Source: an uncultured Prevotellaceae bacterium
GTDB lineage: Bacteria; Bacteroidota; Bacteroidia; Bacteroidales; Bacteroidaceae
Direction: 5' to 3'
Length of the DNA: 64,000 bases
Assembly (NCBI GenBank): GCA_902788605.1
Contig: CADAKX010000008.1
Coordinates: forward strand, 48,142 to 112,141
In this document: in pieces, positions 46,379 to 55,163 of the stretch
How positions within the stretch are numbered: position 1 is the first letter of the stretch
Layout of the letters: every line of letters starts with the position of its first letter
The notes under the pieces: model-generated
What the model was told of the DNA's origin: nothing
Database searches by the model: none
What the model saw: only the letters and a program-made list of their open reading frames with translations
Translations under genes and position numbers: made by a program

Positions 46379-46974
46379 TTATTTGTCCAAACTGCAAAGA
46401 AGAAATAGACGACGATTCCCATTACTGTGACCAATGTGGTCAGATGCTGACCTATTGCGAGAAATGTGGACGAGTGGGCATGGGGCGGCGCTGCACCTCG
46501 TGTGGCGGACTGATGCTTTCGGCTGACGACTATCTGAACAGAGGGTCCAGCAGCATGAGTGTGTCTATGTCGATGGGCATGTCACAGGGCTTCATGCATA
46601 CCTCTCAACGTTACCTCAACAACACAGGTGGACGTCCGATGGGTAGCGGTGCTATGCCTCAGCGCGGAGGCATGGGTCCACAGCTGTTGCTCTATAATGA
46701 TTCTCTCGGCATCCGTGTCATAGGTATCAATGGCGCAGTCATAGGCCGTCGCCAGGGACCTTATGTACAGTTCTTCCAACAGCAGAAGTATATGTCGGGC
46801 GTACATGCACAGCTGATGTTCTATCCCGATACGGGTTGGCATATCGTCGACAAGCATTCCTCCAACGGCACCAAGCTCAACGACCACAAGTTGCAGCCCG
46901 ATGTAGAGATGTCGCTGAAGAATGGTGACATCGTGACATTAGCGAATGTTGTATTGAAAGTGAGTATCAATTAA
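46375..46974 (+). CDS. Zinc-ribbon and FHA domain protein
   Basis: A 199-residue cytoplasmic protein. Two zinc ribbons open it: CPNCKE...CDQCG (residues 4-21) and CEKCGR...CTSCG. A Met/Ser/Gly-rich linker (about 50-100) leads to an FHA domain, with the conserved Gly-Arg (GRRQGPY), Ser-x-x-His (SGVHAQL) and SSNGTKLN loops. FHA domains bind phosphothreonine peptides. This is the natural reader for the Thr-rich repeats of the kinase two genes upstream. The start overlaps the AAA+ gene by 4 bp and the phosphatase gene follows after 14 bp. Confidence 0.9.
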   Translation: MIICPNCKEEIDDDSHYCDQCGQMLTYCEKCGRVGMGRRCTSCGGLMLSADDYLNRGSSSMSVSMSMGMSQGFMHTSQRYLNNTGGRPMGSGAMPQRGGMGPQLLLYNDSLGIRVIGINGAVIGRRQGPYVQFFQQQKYMSGVHAQLMFYPDTGWHIVDKHSSNGTKLNDHKLQPDVEMSLKNGDIVTLANVVLKVSIN

Positions 46975-46988
46975 TCTATCATAGAAAA

Positions 46989-47738
46989 ATGGCACATTTT
47001 TATATTACGGCATCTAGTAGGGTTGGCTGTGTGAGAGCCAACAACGAGGATATGATTATGCTTGATCACGAGTTCATTCGTGATGCTGTTGACAACAAGA
47101 CCATTGATTTGAGTAGTGCAGATCGCATGATGCTGGCATTGGCCGATGGCATGGGTGGACACAAGTGTGGCGAGGTGGCCAGTTCTGAGGTCCTCCACAG
47201 TCTGCGTTATTTCTTTGGCGACCTGCCAGGCAACCTGCCAGCAGAAGATTTTGCCAATTCCATCCGTAAGTGGCTCATGAGCATTAGTCTTGAAATCAAC
47301 TCGCGTGGTATCGCCAATCCAGCCTATTCGGATATGGGTACCACGTTGGTAGCATTGGCATATCTTGGCGGAGAGTTCTTCTGGATGAACTGTGGTGACA
47401 GTCGTTTGTATGTGCTTCATAAAGGAGAGTTGAGACAACTCACTACCGATCACTCGCTCAGTCAGGTTCTCGGTCTGAAGGAGCATTCCAGTCAGATCGT
47501 GAATTGCATAGGTGGAGGATGTAAAGATTGCTATATTGATATAGAGAAATGTACTGACCAGATCGAGGCTGGCGATATGCTGCTTATCTGCAGCGACGGC
47601 CTTACCGATATGGTTAGTGACGACATCATCTGTCAGCGAATGATGGATGGTTGTGATGCCGATGCGCTTTGCCAGATGGCCGAGAATGCCGGTGGCTATG
47701 ACAACGTGTCGGTCATAGTGGTTCACATAGAAGAATAA
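46989..47738 (+). CDS. PP2C-family protein phosphatase
   Basis: A 249-residue metal-dependent Ser/Thr phosphatase of the PPM/PP2C type. All motifs are present: VRANNEDM near residue 16, LADGMGGHKCGE near 51, SDMGTTLVAL, NCGDSRLYVL, CSDGLTDMV, and YDNVSVIVV at the end. It likely reverses the threonine phosphorylation by the operon kinase. It is soluble, with no membrane helix. It stands 12 bp before metA. Pairing of PP2C with kinase and FHA genes is known in type VI secretion and in mycobacteria; here no secretion structural genes are present. Confidence 0.93.
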   Translation: MAHFYITASSRVGCVRANNEDMIMLDHEFIRDAVDNKTIDLSSADRMMLALADGMGGHKCGEVASSEVLHSLRYFFGDLPGNLPAEDFANSIRKWLMSISLEINSRGIANPAYSDMGTTLVALAYLGGEFFWMNCGDSRLYVLHKGELRQLTTDHSLSQVLGLKEHSSQIVNCIGGGCKDCYIDIEKCTDQIEAGDMLLICSDGLTDMVSDDIICQRMMDGCDADALCQMAENAGGYDNVSVIVVHIEE

Positions 47739-47750
47739 TTAGATTTTTTA

Positions 47751-48668
47751 ATGCCTTTAAGATTACCAGACAGACTGCCTGCGATAGATATTCTGAAGAA
47801 CGAGAATATCTTTGTGATGGATAACTCGCGGGCTCACGCACAGGATATTCGTCCTTTGCGCATTGTTATTTTAAACTTGATGCCTCTGAAGATAACAACA
47901 GAGACAGACTTGATCCGACTACTGTCAAATACACCGCTTCAGATGGATATCAACTTCATGAAGCTGAAGAGTCATACCCCCAAGAATACGCCTATCGAAC
48001 ACATGATGATGTTCTATCGCGACTTCGAGTCCATGCGTAATGAGAAGTTTGATGGTATGATTGTCACAGGTGCGCCTGTAGAGACGATGGACTATGAGGA
48101 AGTGACCTATTGGGACGAGATTGTAGACATCTTCGATTGGGCCCGTACCCACGTCACCAGTACCTTGTATATCTGTTGGGCAGCTCAGGCCGGCCTCTAT
48201 CATTACTATGGCGTGCCCAAGTATCCGCTTCCCAAGAAGATGTTTGGCATTTTCGAACAGCACACCCTGCAGCCCAAGATGCCCATCTTCCGTGGCTTCG
48301 ACGATCTGTTCATGATGCCTCATAGTCGTCATACCGAGGTGAGGAAAGAAGATATCCTGGCCCATCCCGAGCTCCAGCTCATTGCCGAGTCGGAAGATAG
48401 CGGCGTCAGCATTGTGATGGGTCGCGAGGGTCGTGAGTTCTTTATTACGGGCCATCTGGAGTATGCACCCAATACGCTCGACAACGAGTATAAGCGCGAC
48501 TTCGGTGTGCGCGACGATGTGGAGATGCCCCTCAACTATTATCGTAACAACGACCCCAAGCAGGCACCGTTGGTTACCTGGCGCGCGCACGCGAACCTTT
48601 TTTATAATAACTGGATTAACTATTACGTCTATCAAGAGACGCCATACGACATCACAAAGATTGGATGA
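47751..48668 (+). CDS. metA: Homoserine O-acyltransferase (MetA family)
   Basis: Acylates homoserine at the start of methionine synthesis. The 305-residue class I glutamine-amidotransferase-like fold has the catalytic Cys in ICWAAQAG and the His in MPHSRHTE/ITGHLEY. The segment VTGAPVETMDYEEV carries Glu where the E. coli enzyme has Gly (GAPLG). In published work on MetA specificity, Glu at this position goes with acetyl-CoA and Gly with succinyl-CoA, so acetyl-CoA is the likelier donor. The gene starts 12 bp after the PP2C gene and is probably in the same transcript, with no evident functional link. Confidence 0.92.
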   Translation: MPLRLPDRLPAIDILKNENIFVMDNSRAHAQDIRPLRIVILNLMPLKITTETDLIRLLSNTPLQMDINFMKLKSHTPKNTPIEHMMMFYRDFESMRNEKFDGMIVTGAPVETMDYEEVTYWDEIVDIFDWARTHVTSTLYICWAAQAGLYHYYGVPKYPLPKKMFGIFEQHTLQPKMPIFRGFDDLFMMPHSRHTEVRKEDILAHPELQLIAESEDSGVSIVMGREGREFFITGHLEYAPNTLDNEYKRDFGVRDDVEMPLNYYRNNDPKQAPLVTWRAHANLFYNNWINYYVYQETPYDITKIG

Positions 48669-50485
48669 GACAACTTGAACTACTGGCTCCAGCCAAGAAT
48701 CTGGAGTGCGGTATGGCTGCCATCGAACATGGGGCCGATGCCGTGTATATAGGTGCACAGCGTTTCGGAGCGCGTGCGGCCGTAGGTAATAGTGTCGAGG
48801 ATATCCAGCAGCTATGTCTCTTTGCCCATCAGTATGGTGCCAAGGTCTATGTGACAGTCAACACCATTGTCTATGACGACGAGATAGAGGACACCCGACT
48901 TTTGCTTCAGCAATTAAAGGAGGCCGGTGTCGATGCCGTCTTAGTGCAGGATATGGGTGTGATGCAGATGGCTCAGGAGATAGGCCTCACCGTTCATGCC
49001 AGTACTCAGACCGACAACCGTTTTGCCGATAAGGTACGCTGGCTCAGTTCTCTGGGTTGTGCACGTGTGGTGTTGGCTCGTGAACTCTCATCGAGCGAGA
49101 TTGCCGATATCCATCGCGAGGTGCCCGACACAGAACTGGAAGTCTTTGTCCACGGAGCGTTGTGCGTCAGTTACAGCGGACTCTGCTATGCCTCACAGCA
49201 TTGCTTTGGTCGCAGCGCCAATCGCGGAGCCTGTGCCCAGTTCTGCCGCATGAAGTTCGACCTGCTCGATGCCGATGGCGAGGCGCTTGACCATCAGCGT
49301 TATTTCCTGTCGCTCAAAGATATGAACCAGAGCGAACACCTGGGCGAACTCATTGAGTCGGGAGCTGTGTCGTTTAAGATAGAAGGCCGCCTGAAGGATG
49401 TGACCTATGTGAAGAACGTCACCGCAGCCTATAGCGAGTTGCTCAACGACTATATCCGTCGTCATCCCTCTCAGTATGAACGCGCCTCCAAGGGACGTGT
49501 CACCTATACCTTTAAGCCCGATCTTCGCAAGACCTTTAATCGTGGCTATACCACCTACTTCCTCAATGGTCGTCAGCCCAATATCGCTTCGTTTGATACC
49601 CCCAAGGCCATGGGCGAGTATGTGGGAACGGTCAAGGAACTCCGTGGTCGCTCCTTCAATGTGGCTGGCGTCGCCTCGTTTGCCAATGGCGATGGCCTCT
49701 GCTTTGTCAACGACAACAGGGAGCTTGAGGGCTTCCGTGTGAATAGGGTAGAGGGCAATCGTCTTTTCCCGCTGAAGATGCCCGACAACCTGCGTCCCGG
49801 ACTCCGCCTCTATCGCAACAACGACCAGGAGATGGAACGCCTGCTCTCCAAGCCAAGTGCCGAGCGCAAGATACCCGTAACGATGGCCATCCGTGCTACT
49901 GAGGACGGTTTTTCTCTGCGGATAGATGATACGATGAACGATGTTGAGGCCCGTATAGTGGCTGAGCATCAGCAGGCGCAGAAAGACCCGCGCGAGAATC
50001 TTGTACGCCAGTTGACTAAGTTGGGTGGTACGCCTTACGAGTGTAGCGATGTCGATATCCCTGCCGATTTCAACTACTTCATTCCCAGTAGTCTGCTCAC
50101 CGATTTGCGTCGTCAGGCCGTTTCCTTGATGAAAGAATGCCATTTACGCCCCGTAAGTATGCCACTTACGCCCCGTAAGTATGCCACTTGCGATGCGCAA
50201 ACATATGACTTTCCGTATCTCTACAACGTGTCCAATCGTTTGGCGCGCCAGTTCTACGAGAAACAACGTGTTGCCGTGAGTGATGCCTATGAGATTCGCC
50301 CCCAGCAGGGCCCCATCATGCAATGTCGCCATTGCCTGCGCTATTCGCTCGGTTTCTGCGTCAAGAATGGCGGACGCCGTCCAGAGTGGAAGGAACCCTT
50401 GTCACTCCGTTTGGGCGATGGCCGTACTTTCCGTTTGGAGTTTGATTGTAAGCATTGTCAAATGAACGTCTATGCCAATGAATAA
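48665..50485 (+). CDS. U32-family peptidase/hydroxylase-type protein
   Basis: A 606-residue member of peptidase family U32. The N-terminal TIM-barrel part starts LELLAPAKNLECGMAAIEHGADAVYIG, with VFVHGALCVSYSG and the Cys-rich GRSANRGACAQFCR, whose cysteines likely hold an iron-sulfur cluster; C-terminal CRHCLRYSLGFC...CKHCQM is another Cys group. Relatives such as RlhA, TrhP and UbiU/V hydroxylate RNA or ubiquinone without oxygen, so an RNA-modifying role is more likely than proteolysis. The gene contains two tandem 22 bp copies near its 3' end (50144-50187). It overlaps metA by 4 bp and the next gene by 14 bp. Confidence 0.9.
   Translation: MRQLELLAPAKNLECGMAAIEHGADAVYIGAQRFGARAAVGNSVEDIQQLCLFAHQYGAKVYVTVNTIVYDDEIEDTRLLLQQLKEAGVDAVLVQDMGVMQMAQEIGLTVHASTQTDNRFADKVRWLSSLGCARVVLARELSSSEIADIHREVPDTELEVFVHGALCVSYSGLCYASQHCFGRSANRGACAQFCRMKFDLLDADGEALDHQRYFLSLKDMNQSEHLGELIESGAVSFKIEGRLKDVTYVKNVTAAYSELLNDYIRRHPSQYERASKGRVTYTFKPDLRKTFNRGYTTYFLNGRQPNIASFDTPKAMGEYVGTVKELRGRSFNVAGVASFANGDGLCFVNDNRELEGFRVNRVEGNRLFPLKMPDNLRPGLRLYRNNDQEMERLLSKPSAERKIPVTMAIRATEDGFSLRIDDTMNDVEARIVAEHQQAQKDPRENLVRQLTKLGGTPYECSDVDIPADFNYFIPSSLLTDLRRQAVSLMKECHLRPVSMPLTPRKYATCDAQTYDFPYLYNVSNRLARQFYEKQRVAVSDAYEIRPQQGPIMQCRHCLRYSLGFCVKNGGRRPEWKEPLSLRLGDGRTFRLEFDCKHCQMNVYANE
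50144..50187 (+). repeat. Tandem 22-bp duplication inside the U32 gene
   Basis: The unit TTACGCCCCGTAAGTATGCC plus AC occurs at 50144-50165 and 50166-50187 with no difference. It contains CTTACG-CCC-CGTAAG-like symmetry. As 22 is not a multiple of three, the copies are translated in different frames (LRPVSMP and LTPRKYAT). Confidence 0.9.
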
Positions 50486-51464
50486 GTTGCGTGTGTGTAT
50501 CCTCGGGTTTATGGCCCTGTTGTTGAGCAGTTGCTATCATCAGGAGCCCGAGACGTCTGATGCCTGGATTGTGACCGAAGAGCAGATGGACTCCATCTCG
50601 TTTTATACCACCCATCATTACACCCAGAACTACAACTTCATGGTTACCGCCGACTCCCTGCGCCTCATTGTTCAGCAACCGTCAGAACTGCTCAGCGAGA
50701 TGTTGGTTGACACCATTACCGTATATAGCAAAGACCGATTGGTTGTAGCCGATATCATGACCCTGCCTTCAGACACGATAGACTCTGTATGGGTACAGGT
50801 GGCACGCGACCAGATGACCATTGGCTGGATTCACGAGAAGGAGATGCTCACGGGCGTGGCGCCTGATAACCCCATCTCCCAGTTCATCGACTTCTTCTCG
50901 GACACCCACCTGCTTCTCATGCTTGCCTTCTGGGCTGTTGTGGCAGCCATCTACACCATTTGGGCGTTGGCTCGTCGCAATGCCAAGATTGTGCATTTCA
51001 ATGATATCCCGTCGTTCTATCCCACGCTTCTGGCCATCTTTGTGGCCGCGTCGGCTGTGTTCTATAGCACCATCCAGCTGGTTGATCCCGACTCGTGGCG
51101 TCATTATTATTATCATCCCACGCTCAATCCCTTTGCAGCCCCGCTGCATCTGAGCGTCTTTATCATTTCCGTTTGGGGACTCCTGCTCATCTCGTTGGCA
51201 GCAGTCGATGATATCCGTCGCCATCTGTCGTTGGCCGAGACCATTCTTTACGGACTCGGACTCATGGGTGTCTGTGCCATCAACTATGTGGTGTTTAGCA
51301 TTTCCACCCTGTATTATGTGGGTTATCCGTTACTCGTTCTTTATGTCTTCTTTGCCATTCGGCAGTATATGCGCAAGAGCCGAGCCACCTATCTGTGTGG
51401 CCATTGCGGCGAGAAACTTTACCACAAAGGTGTGTGTCCACACTGTGGAAGTGTGAACGTGTAA
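50472..51464 (+). CDS. Membrane protein with C-terminal zinc ribbon, unknown function
   Basis: A 330-residue protein. A signal with lipobox LSSC (about residues 15-21) is followed by an extracytoplasmic part of about 110 residues, then about five membrane helices (from residue 147) and a cytoplasmic C-terminus with a zinc ribbon, YLCGHCGEKLYHKGVCPHCGS. I do not recognise the family. It overlaps the U32 gene by 14 bp and ends the long plus-strand operon, convergent with uvrA. The zinc ribbon resembles those of the phospho-signalling proteins 4-10 kb upstream, which may or may not be meaningful. Confidence 0.72.
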   Translation: MPMNKLRVCILGFMALLLSSCYHQEPETSDAWIVTEEQMDSISFYTTHHYTQNYNFMVTADSLRLIVQQPSELLSEMLVDTITVYSKDRLVVADIMTLPSDTIDSVWVQVARDQMTIGWIHEKEMLTGVAPDNPISQFIDFFSDTHLLLMLAFWAVVAAIYTIWALARRNAKIVHFNDIPSFYPTLLAIFVAASAVFYSTIQLVDPDSWRHYYYHPTLNPFAAPLHLSVFIISVWGLLLISLAAVDDIRRHLSLAETILYGLGLMGVCAINYVVFSISTLYYVGYPLLVLYVFFAIRQYMRKSRATYLCGHCGEKLYHKGVCPHCGSVNV

Positions 51465-51505
51465 ATCAGAAAGACAACAATTCCATTAGGAAGTCAACGG
51501 TATCA

Positions 51506-54424
51506 TCAGAGTCCCAACTCTTGCTTCAGGAATCGCGGCGTATAGCCCTTCTTGCTCATGGCCACTTCCTCAGGCGTTCCCTCTGAGAGTATGGTACCAC
51601 CATTGCGACCACCCTCAGGTCCCATGTCGATGATATGGTCGGCCTGTGCGATGACGTCGAGGTTGTGTTCGATGATAATCACCGTGTTGCCGCGATCCAC
51701 CAGTTTGTGAATCACCTGCATCAGAATGCGGATATCATCAAAGTGCAGACCCGTGGTGGGCTCGTCGAGGATATATAGCGTGCGCCCCGTGTCTCGTTTC
51801 GATAGTTCCGTAGCCAGTTTCACGCGCTGACTCTCGCCGCCCGAAAGGGTAGTGGACGGCTGTCCCAGTTTGATATATCCCAGTCCTACGTCCTGAATCG
51901 TCTTTATTTTTCGGAGGATATCCGGCACGTTCTCAAAGAACTCCACCGCCTGGTTGATGGTCATATCCAGCACGTCGGCAATGGATTTTCCCTTATAGCG
52001 CACCTCCAGCGTCTCGCGGTTGTAGCGCTTACCGTGACACTCCTCGCATGGCACCTGGATATCCGGCAGGAAGTTCATCTCGATGGTCTTATAGCCATTG
52101 CCGCCGCAGGTCTCACATCGGCCACCCTTCACGTTGAACGAGAATCGTCCAGGCTTATAGCCTCGAATCTTCGCCTCGGGCAGACCCACGAACAGCGTGC
52201 GGATGTCCGAGAATACCCCCGTATAGGTGGCCGGATTAGAGCGTGGCGTGCGTCCCAGCGGACTCTGGTCTACGTTCACCACCTTGTCAATATTCTCGAT
52301 ACCCTCGATGCTCTCGTAGGGCATGGGGCGATGAAGTGAGCGATAGAAATGGTGCGACAGGATGGGCTGTAGCGTCTCGTTGATCAGGGTCGATTTGCCC
52401 GAGCCCGACACACCCGTCACCACAATGAGTTTGCCCAGTGGGAACGTCGCGTCGATGTGCTTCAGGTTATTGCCGCTGGCCCCATGGATACAAAGACTCT
52501 TCCCCGAACCCTCTCTGCGAGAGAGGGGAGTATTTAGCATTCCCCCTTGAGAGTGACTGCTCCCCTCCAATAAAGGGAGGGGGTGGGTCTTCAGGTATTG
52601 CGCAGTCAGGGTGTTGGTCTTCAGCAGTTCCTCGGGAGTGCCTTGGAACACCACCTCGCCACCTTTTCTTCCGGCCCTCGGACCGATGTCCACGATATAG
52701 TCGGCAGCCAGCATCATATCCCTGTCGTGCTCCACCACAATCACCGTGTTGCCCAGGTCGCGCAACTCCTTCAGCGAGTTAATCAGTCGTTCATTATCAC
52801 GCTGATGCAGACCTATTGACGGCTCGTCGAGGATATATAGCACATTCACCAGTTGCGAGCCGATCTGCGTGGCCAGTCTGATGCGCTGACTCTCACCGCC
52901 CGATAGCGAAGCCGACTGACGGTTGAGCGAGAGGTAGTCCAGTCCCACATCGAGCAGGAAGTCTATCCTCGTGCGAATCTCTTTAAGTATCTCTGCAGCA
53001 ATCTGTTTCTGCTGTGTGTCCAAGTGTTCCTCCACATGGTCCAGCCATTCGCGCATCTCGCTGATATCCATCGAGCAGAGTTCCGCGATATTCTTGTCCC
53101 AGATGCGGTATGACAACGCCTCTCGGTTCAATCGCTGCCCGTGACACTCCGGACATTCACATTCCGCCAGGAACTGCTCGGCCCATTTCTGTCCGTTGGC
53201 ACTCTCGTCGCCCTCCATCACGTCGCGCAGGTATTTGATGACGCCGTCGAAGGTCACGAAATAGTCGCTCGACGTGTGAACCAGTTCCTTGTCGATGCGC
53301 ACATTCTCCAGCGCGCCATACAGAATCTCGTTCATGGCATCGTCAGAAATCTCTTCGATGGGCGTGTTCAGCGTCTGATCATATTTCTTGAGGATGGCCT
53401 CAATCTGCCAGAAAATCAGTTGGTTCTTGTATTTTCCCAAGGGCACGATACCCCCTTCGCGGATGGTGGTCTTGCGGTTGGGTATCACCTTGCTGAGGTC
53501 GATCTCGCTCACCACGCCCAGACCCTTGCATCGTGGACAGGCACCCTGTGGCGAGTTGAATGAGAACACATTAGGTGCCGGGTCACTATACGAGATGCCC
53601 GAGGTGGGGCACATCAGTTTTCTTGAGAAGAACTTAACCTCCCCCTGGCCCCCTCCCAAGGAGGGGGAATTGGTTACGTCTAGTATCATGATGAGGCCTT
53701 CGCCCTCTTTCATGGCAATCTCTACGCTCTTCTTCAGTCGCTCGTCGTTGCCCATGTCTGCTGAAGGCACCAGTTTGTCAATCACCACTTCGATGTCGTG
53801 GTTCTTATAGCGGTCCACCTTCATGCCCTGGGTAATCTCCATCACTTCGCCATCCACGCGTACGGTCAGGTAGCCCTTTTTGCGCATGCTCTCAAAGAGT
53901 TCGCGATAGTGGCCCTTACGGTTTCTCACCACAGGAGCCAGGAGCAGTATTTTCCGTCCCGCATAGTCACTCTGAATCATTTCCAGCACGTGCTCCTCGG
54001 TATATTTCACCATCGGTTCGCCAGTCATATAGCTGTAGGCCTTGCCGGCGCGAGCATAGAGCAGTCGCAGATAGTCGTAGATCTCGGTAGTCGTACCCAC
54101 CGTAGAGCGAGGATTCTTGTTGGTAGTCTTCTGTTCGATACTGATTACAGGCGACAGACCCGTAATCTTGTCAACATCGGGTCGTTCCATGCCCCCCAGG
54201 AAGTTTCGGGCATAGGCCGAGAACGTCTCGATATAGCGTCGCTGACCTTCGGCGAAGATGGTGTCGAAGGCCAATGACGATTTTCCGCTGCCACTCAGTC
54301 CGGTGATGACAGTCAGCGATCCACGTGGAATCACCACGTCGATATTCTTCAGGTTATGCACGCGTGCGCCATAGACGCATATCTTCTCGCCTTCGTTATT
54401 TGCCACTTGTGCTTCCTCCATCAA
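51506..54424 (-). CDS. uvrA: Excinuclease ABC subunit A with two repeat insertions
   Basis: DNA-damage recognition ATPase of nucleotide excision repair, 972 residues. Walker [10 protein letters not shown] (42-50) and GVSGSGKST (about 675), zinc-binding CPRCKGLG and CETCGGNG regions, and signatures LSGGESQR in both halves are intact. Two stretches are unlike other UvrA: about residues 252-262 ([10 protein letters not shown]) and about 611-640 ([19 protein letters not shown]). Both correspond to G/C-rich hairpin repeats inserted in frame (53649-53667 and 52510-52583). They lie in loops before conserved blocks, so activity is probably kept. The start overlaps the upstream sorting-domain gene by 29 bp; the second ATG is 3 bp later. 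Confidence 0.95.
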   Translation of the reverse strand: MMEEAQVANNEGEKICVYGARVHNLKNIDVVIPRGSLTVITGLSGSGKSSLAFDTIFAEGQRRYIETFSAYARNFLGGMERPDVDKITGLSPVISIEQKTTNKNPRSTVGTTTEIYDYLRLLYARAGKAYSYMTGEPMVKYTEEHVLEMIQSDYAGRKILLLAPVVRNRKGHYRELFESMRKKGYLTVRVDGEVMEITQGMKVDRYKNHDIEVVIDKLVPSADMGNDERLKKSVEIAMKEGEGLIMILDVTNSPSLGGGQGEVKFFSRKLMCPTSGISYSDPAPNVFSFNSPQGACPRCKGLGVVSEIDLSKVIPNRKTTIREGGIVPLGKYKNQLIFWQIEAILKKYDQTLNTPIEEISDDAMNEILYGALENVRIDKELVHTSSDYFVTFDGVIKYLRDVMEGDESANGQKWAEQFLAECECPECHGQRLNREALSYRIWDKNIAELCSMDISEMREWLDHVEEHLDTQQKQIAAEILKEIRTRIDFLLDVGLDYLSLNRQSASLSGGESQRIRLATQIGSQLVNVLYILDEPSIGLHQRDNERLINSLKELRDLGNTVIVVEHDRDMMLAADYIVDIGPRAGRKGGEVVFQGTPEELLKTNTLTAQYLKTHPLPLLEGSSHSQGGMLNTPLSRREGSGKSLCIHGASGNNLKHIDATFPLGKLIVVTGVSGSGKSTLINETLQPILSHHFYRSLHRPMPYESIEGIENIDKVVNVDQSPLGRTPRSNPATYTGVFSDIRTLFVGLPEAKIRGYKPGRFSFNVKGGRCETCGGNGYKTIEMNFLPDIQVPCEECHGKRYNRETLEVRYKGKSIADVLDMTINQAVEFFENVPDILRKIKTIQDVGLGYIKLGQPSTTLSGGESQRVKLATELSKRDTGRTLYILDEPTTGLHFDDIRILMQVIHKLVDRGNTVIIIEHNLDVIAQADHIIDMGPEGGRNGGTILSEGTPEEVAMSKKGYTPRFLKQELGL
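52510..52583. repeat. Palindromic repeat insertion inside uvrA (C-terminal half)
   Basis: Two hairpins: CCCTCTCT-GCG-AGAGAGGG at 52510-52528, and CCCCTCC (52563-52569) with GGAGGGG (52577-52583). They are joined by about 34 bp. The segment codes the low-similarity stretch around residues 611-640 of UvrA, before [16 protein letters not shown]. Confidence 0.8.
53649..53667. repeat. Palindromic repeat insertion inside uvrA (N-terminal half)
   Basis: CCCCCTCC-CAA-GGAGGGGG, a perfect 8 bp stem, preceded by CTCCCCCTGGCC. The repeat codes SLGGGQGE in UvrA. The same C/G-rich hairpin type appears in the other insertion 1.1 kb away. Confidence 0.8.
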
Positions 54425-55088
54425 TATAGTGTCTCAACAGATTGACGTCTTTTCTGATATTATACTCTTTGCCATCGGCGCCACGGGCCTTGACGATGAC
54501 AAAATACACACCCTCCTTGCAGTCCGAGCCGCGATATTTTCCGTCCCATCCCTTCGCAGGGTCGTCCCAACTGAAGAGCTTCTGTCCCCATCGGTTGATG
54601 ATGGTGGCCTTAAACGAGATGATGCTCCTATAGCCCGCCTTGGCGTGATAGGTGTCATTCAGTCCGTCGCCGTTGGGCGTGAATGCATTGGGAAACTCCA
54701 GCCAGCTGTCCGAGATGGTGATCTTGATGCTGTCGGGGTCAATCTCCGAGCCATCGTCCAGTGTGGCTTTCAGCAGGACGGAGTAGGTACCCGACTCGTT
54801 GAAAGTGTACTGTGTGTCTTCCTCATAGCGCACGAACATCTCCTCCAGTTTGTTGGTGCCAGTCTCTCGGCGGAAGTGCCATTCATACGACGCCGTGTTG
54901 GAACCAAGTCCCGAGGGGTTGGCCTTGAAGGTCACCTCCAGGGGTGCCTGTGCGTCTGTAATGCTCGTTACTTCGTTGGTCACACCCAGACTGTCCGTAT
55001 AAATGGCTTTAGGCGATACTGTTTGCGCTGCAGCCGACAGAGACACCAAAATGAGTGTGAATAGTGACAATATACACTTCTTTTTCAT
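54396..55088 (-). CDS. Gliding-motility/type IX secretion C-terminal domain protein
   Basis: A 230-residue secreted protein: signal peptide MKKKCILSLFTLILVSLSAAAQ, a PKD-like beta domain (about 45-125, with YEWHFRRETG and GTYSVLLKATLDDGS), and a C-terminal domain starting FPNAFTPNGDGLNDTYHAK and IINRWGQKLFSWDDPAKGWDGKYRGSDCKEGVYFVIVKA. The latter is the CHU_C/gliding-motility sorting domain used for type IX secretion (type B). It is probably displayed on the surface. Its own -7 box is at 55109-55116. The 3' end overlaps the uvrA start by 29 bp. Confidence 0.9.
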   Translation of the reverse strand: MKKKCILSLFTLILVSLSAAAQTVSPKAIYTDSLGVTNEVTSITDAQAPLEVTFKANPSGLGSNTASYEWHFRRETGTNKLEEMFVRYEEDTQYTFNESGTYSVLLKATLDDGSEIDPDSIKITISDSWLEFPNAFTPNGDGLNDTYHAKAGYRSIISFKATIINRWGQKLFSWDDPAKGWDGKYRGSDCKEGVYFVIVKARGADGKEYNIRKDVNLLRHYIDGGSTSGK

Positions 55089-55108
55089 TTTTCTTCTTAT
55101 TTTGTGGG

Positions 55109-55116
55109 CAAAGTTA
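55109..55116 (-). promoter_or_regulatory. -7 box for the gliding-motility domain gene and uvrA
   Basis: On the minus strand TAacTTTG followed by C, 20 bp before the ATG at 55088. The -33 is not clear. It overlaps the divergent promoter region. Confidence 0.5.
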
Positions 55117-55129
55117 CGAATTTATTTTG

Positions 55130-55137
55130 TACTTTTG
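55130..55137 (+). promoter_or_regulatory. -7 box for the LysM/receptor gene
   Basis: TActTTTG at 26 bp before the ATG at 55164, inside the open frame that extends further upstream, which supports the later start. The -33 element is weak. Confidence 0.5.
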
Positions 55138-55163
55138 TCGGCGAAAAGCGAAAAAATGAGATT

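Noticed and set aside
38984-47738. Reading the kinase/FHA/PP2C set as part of a type VI secretion system
   Set aside because: No tube, sheath, baseplate or membrane-complex genes are present, and the AAA+ protein is not of the ClpV type.
55104-55163. Longer N-terminus for the LysM protein
   Set aside because: It contains the promoter region and precedes a normal signal peptide that starts at 55164.
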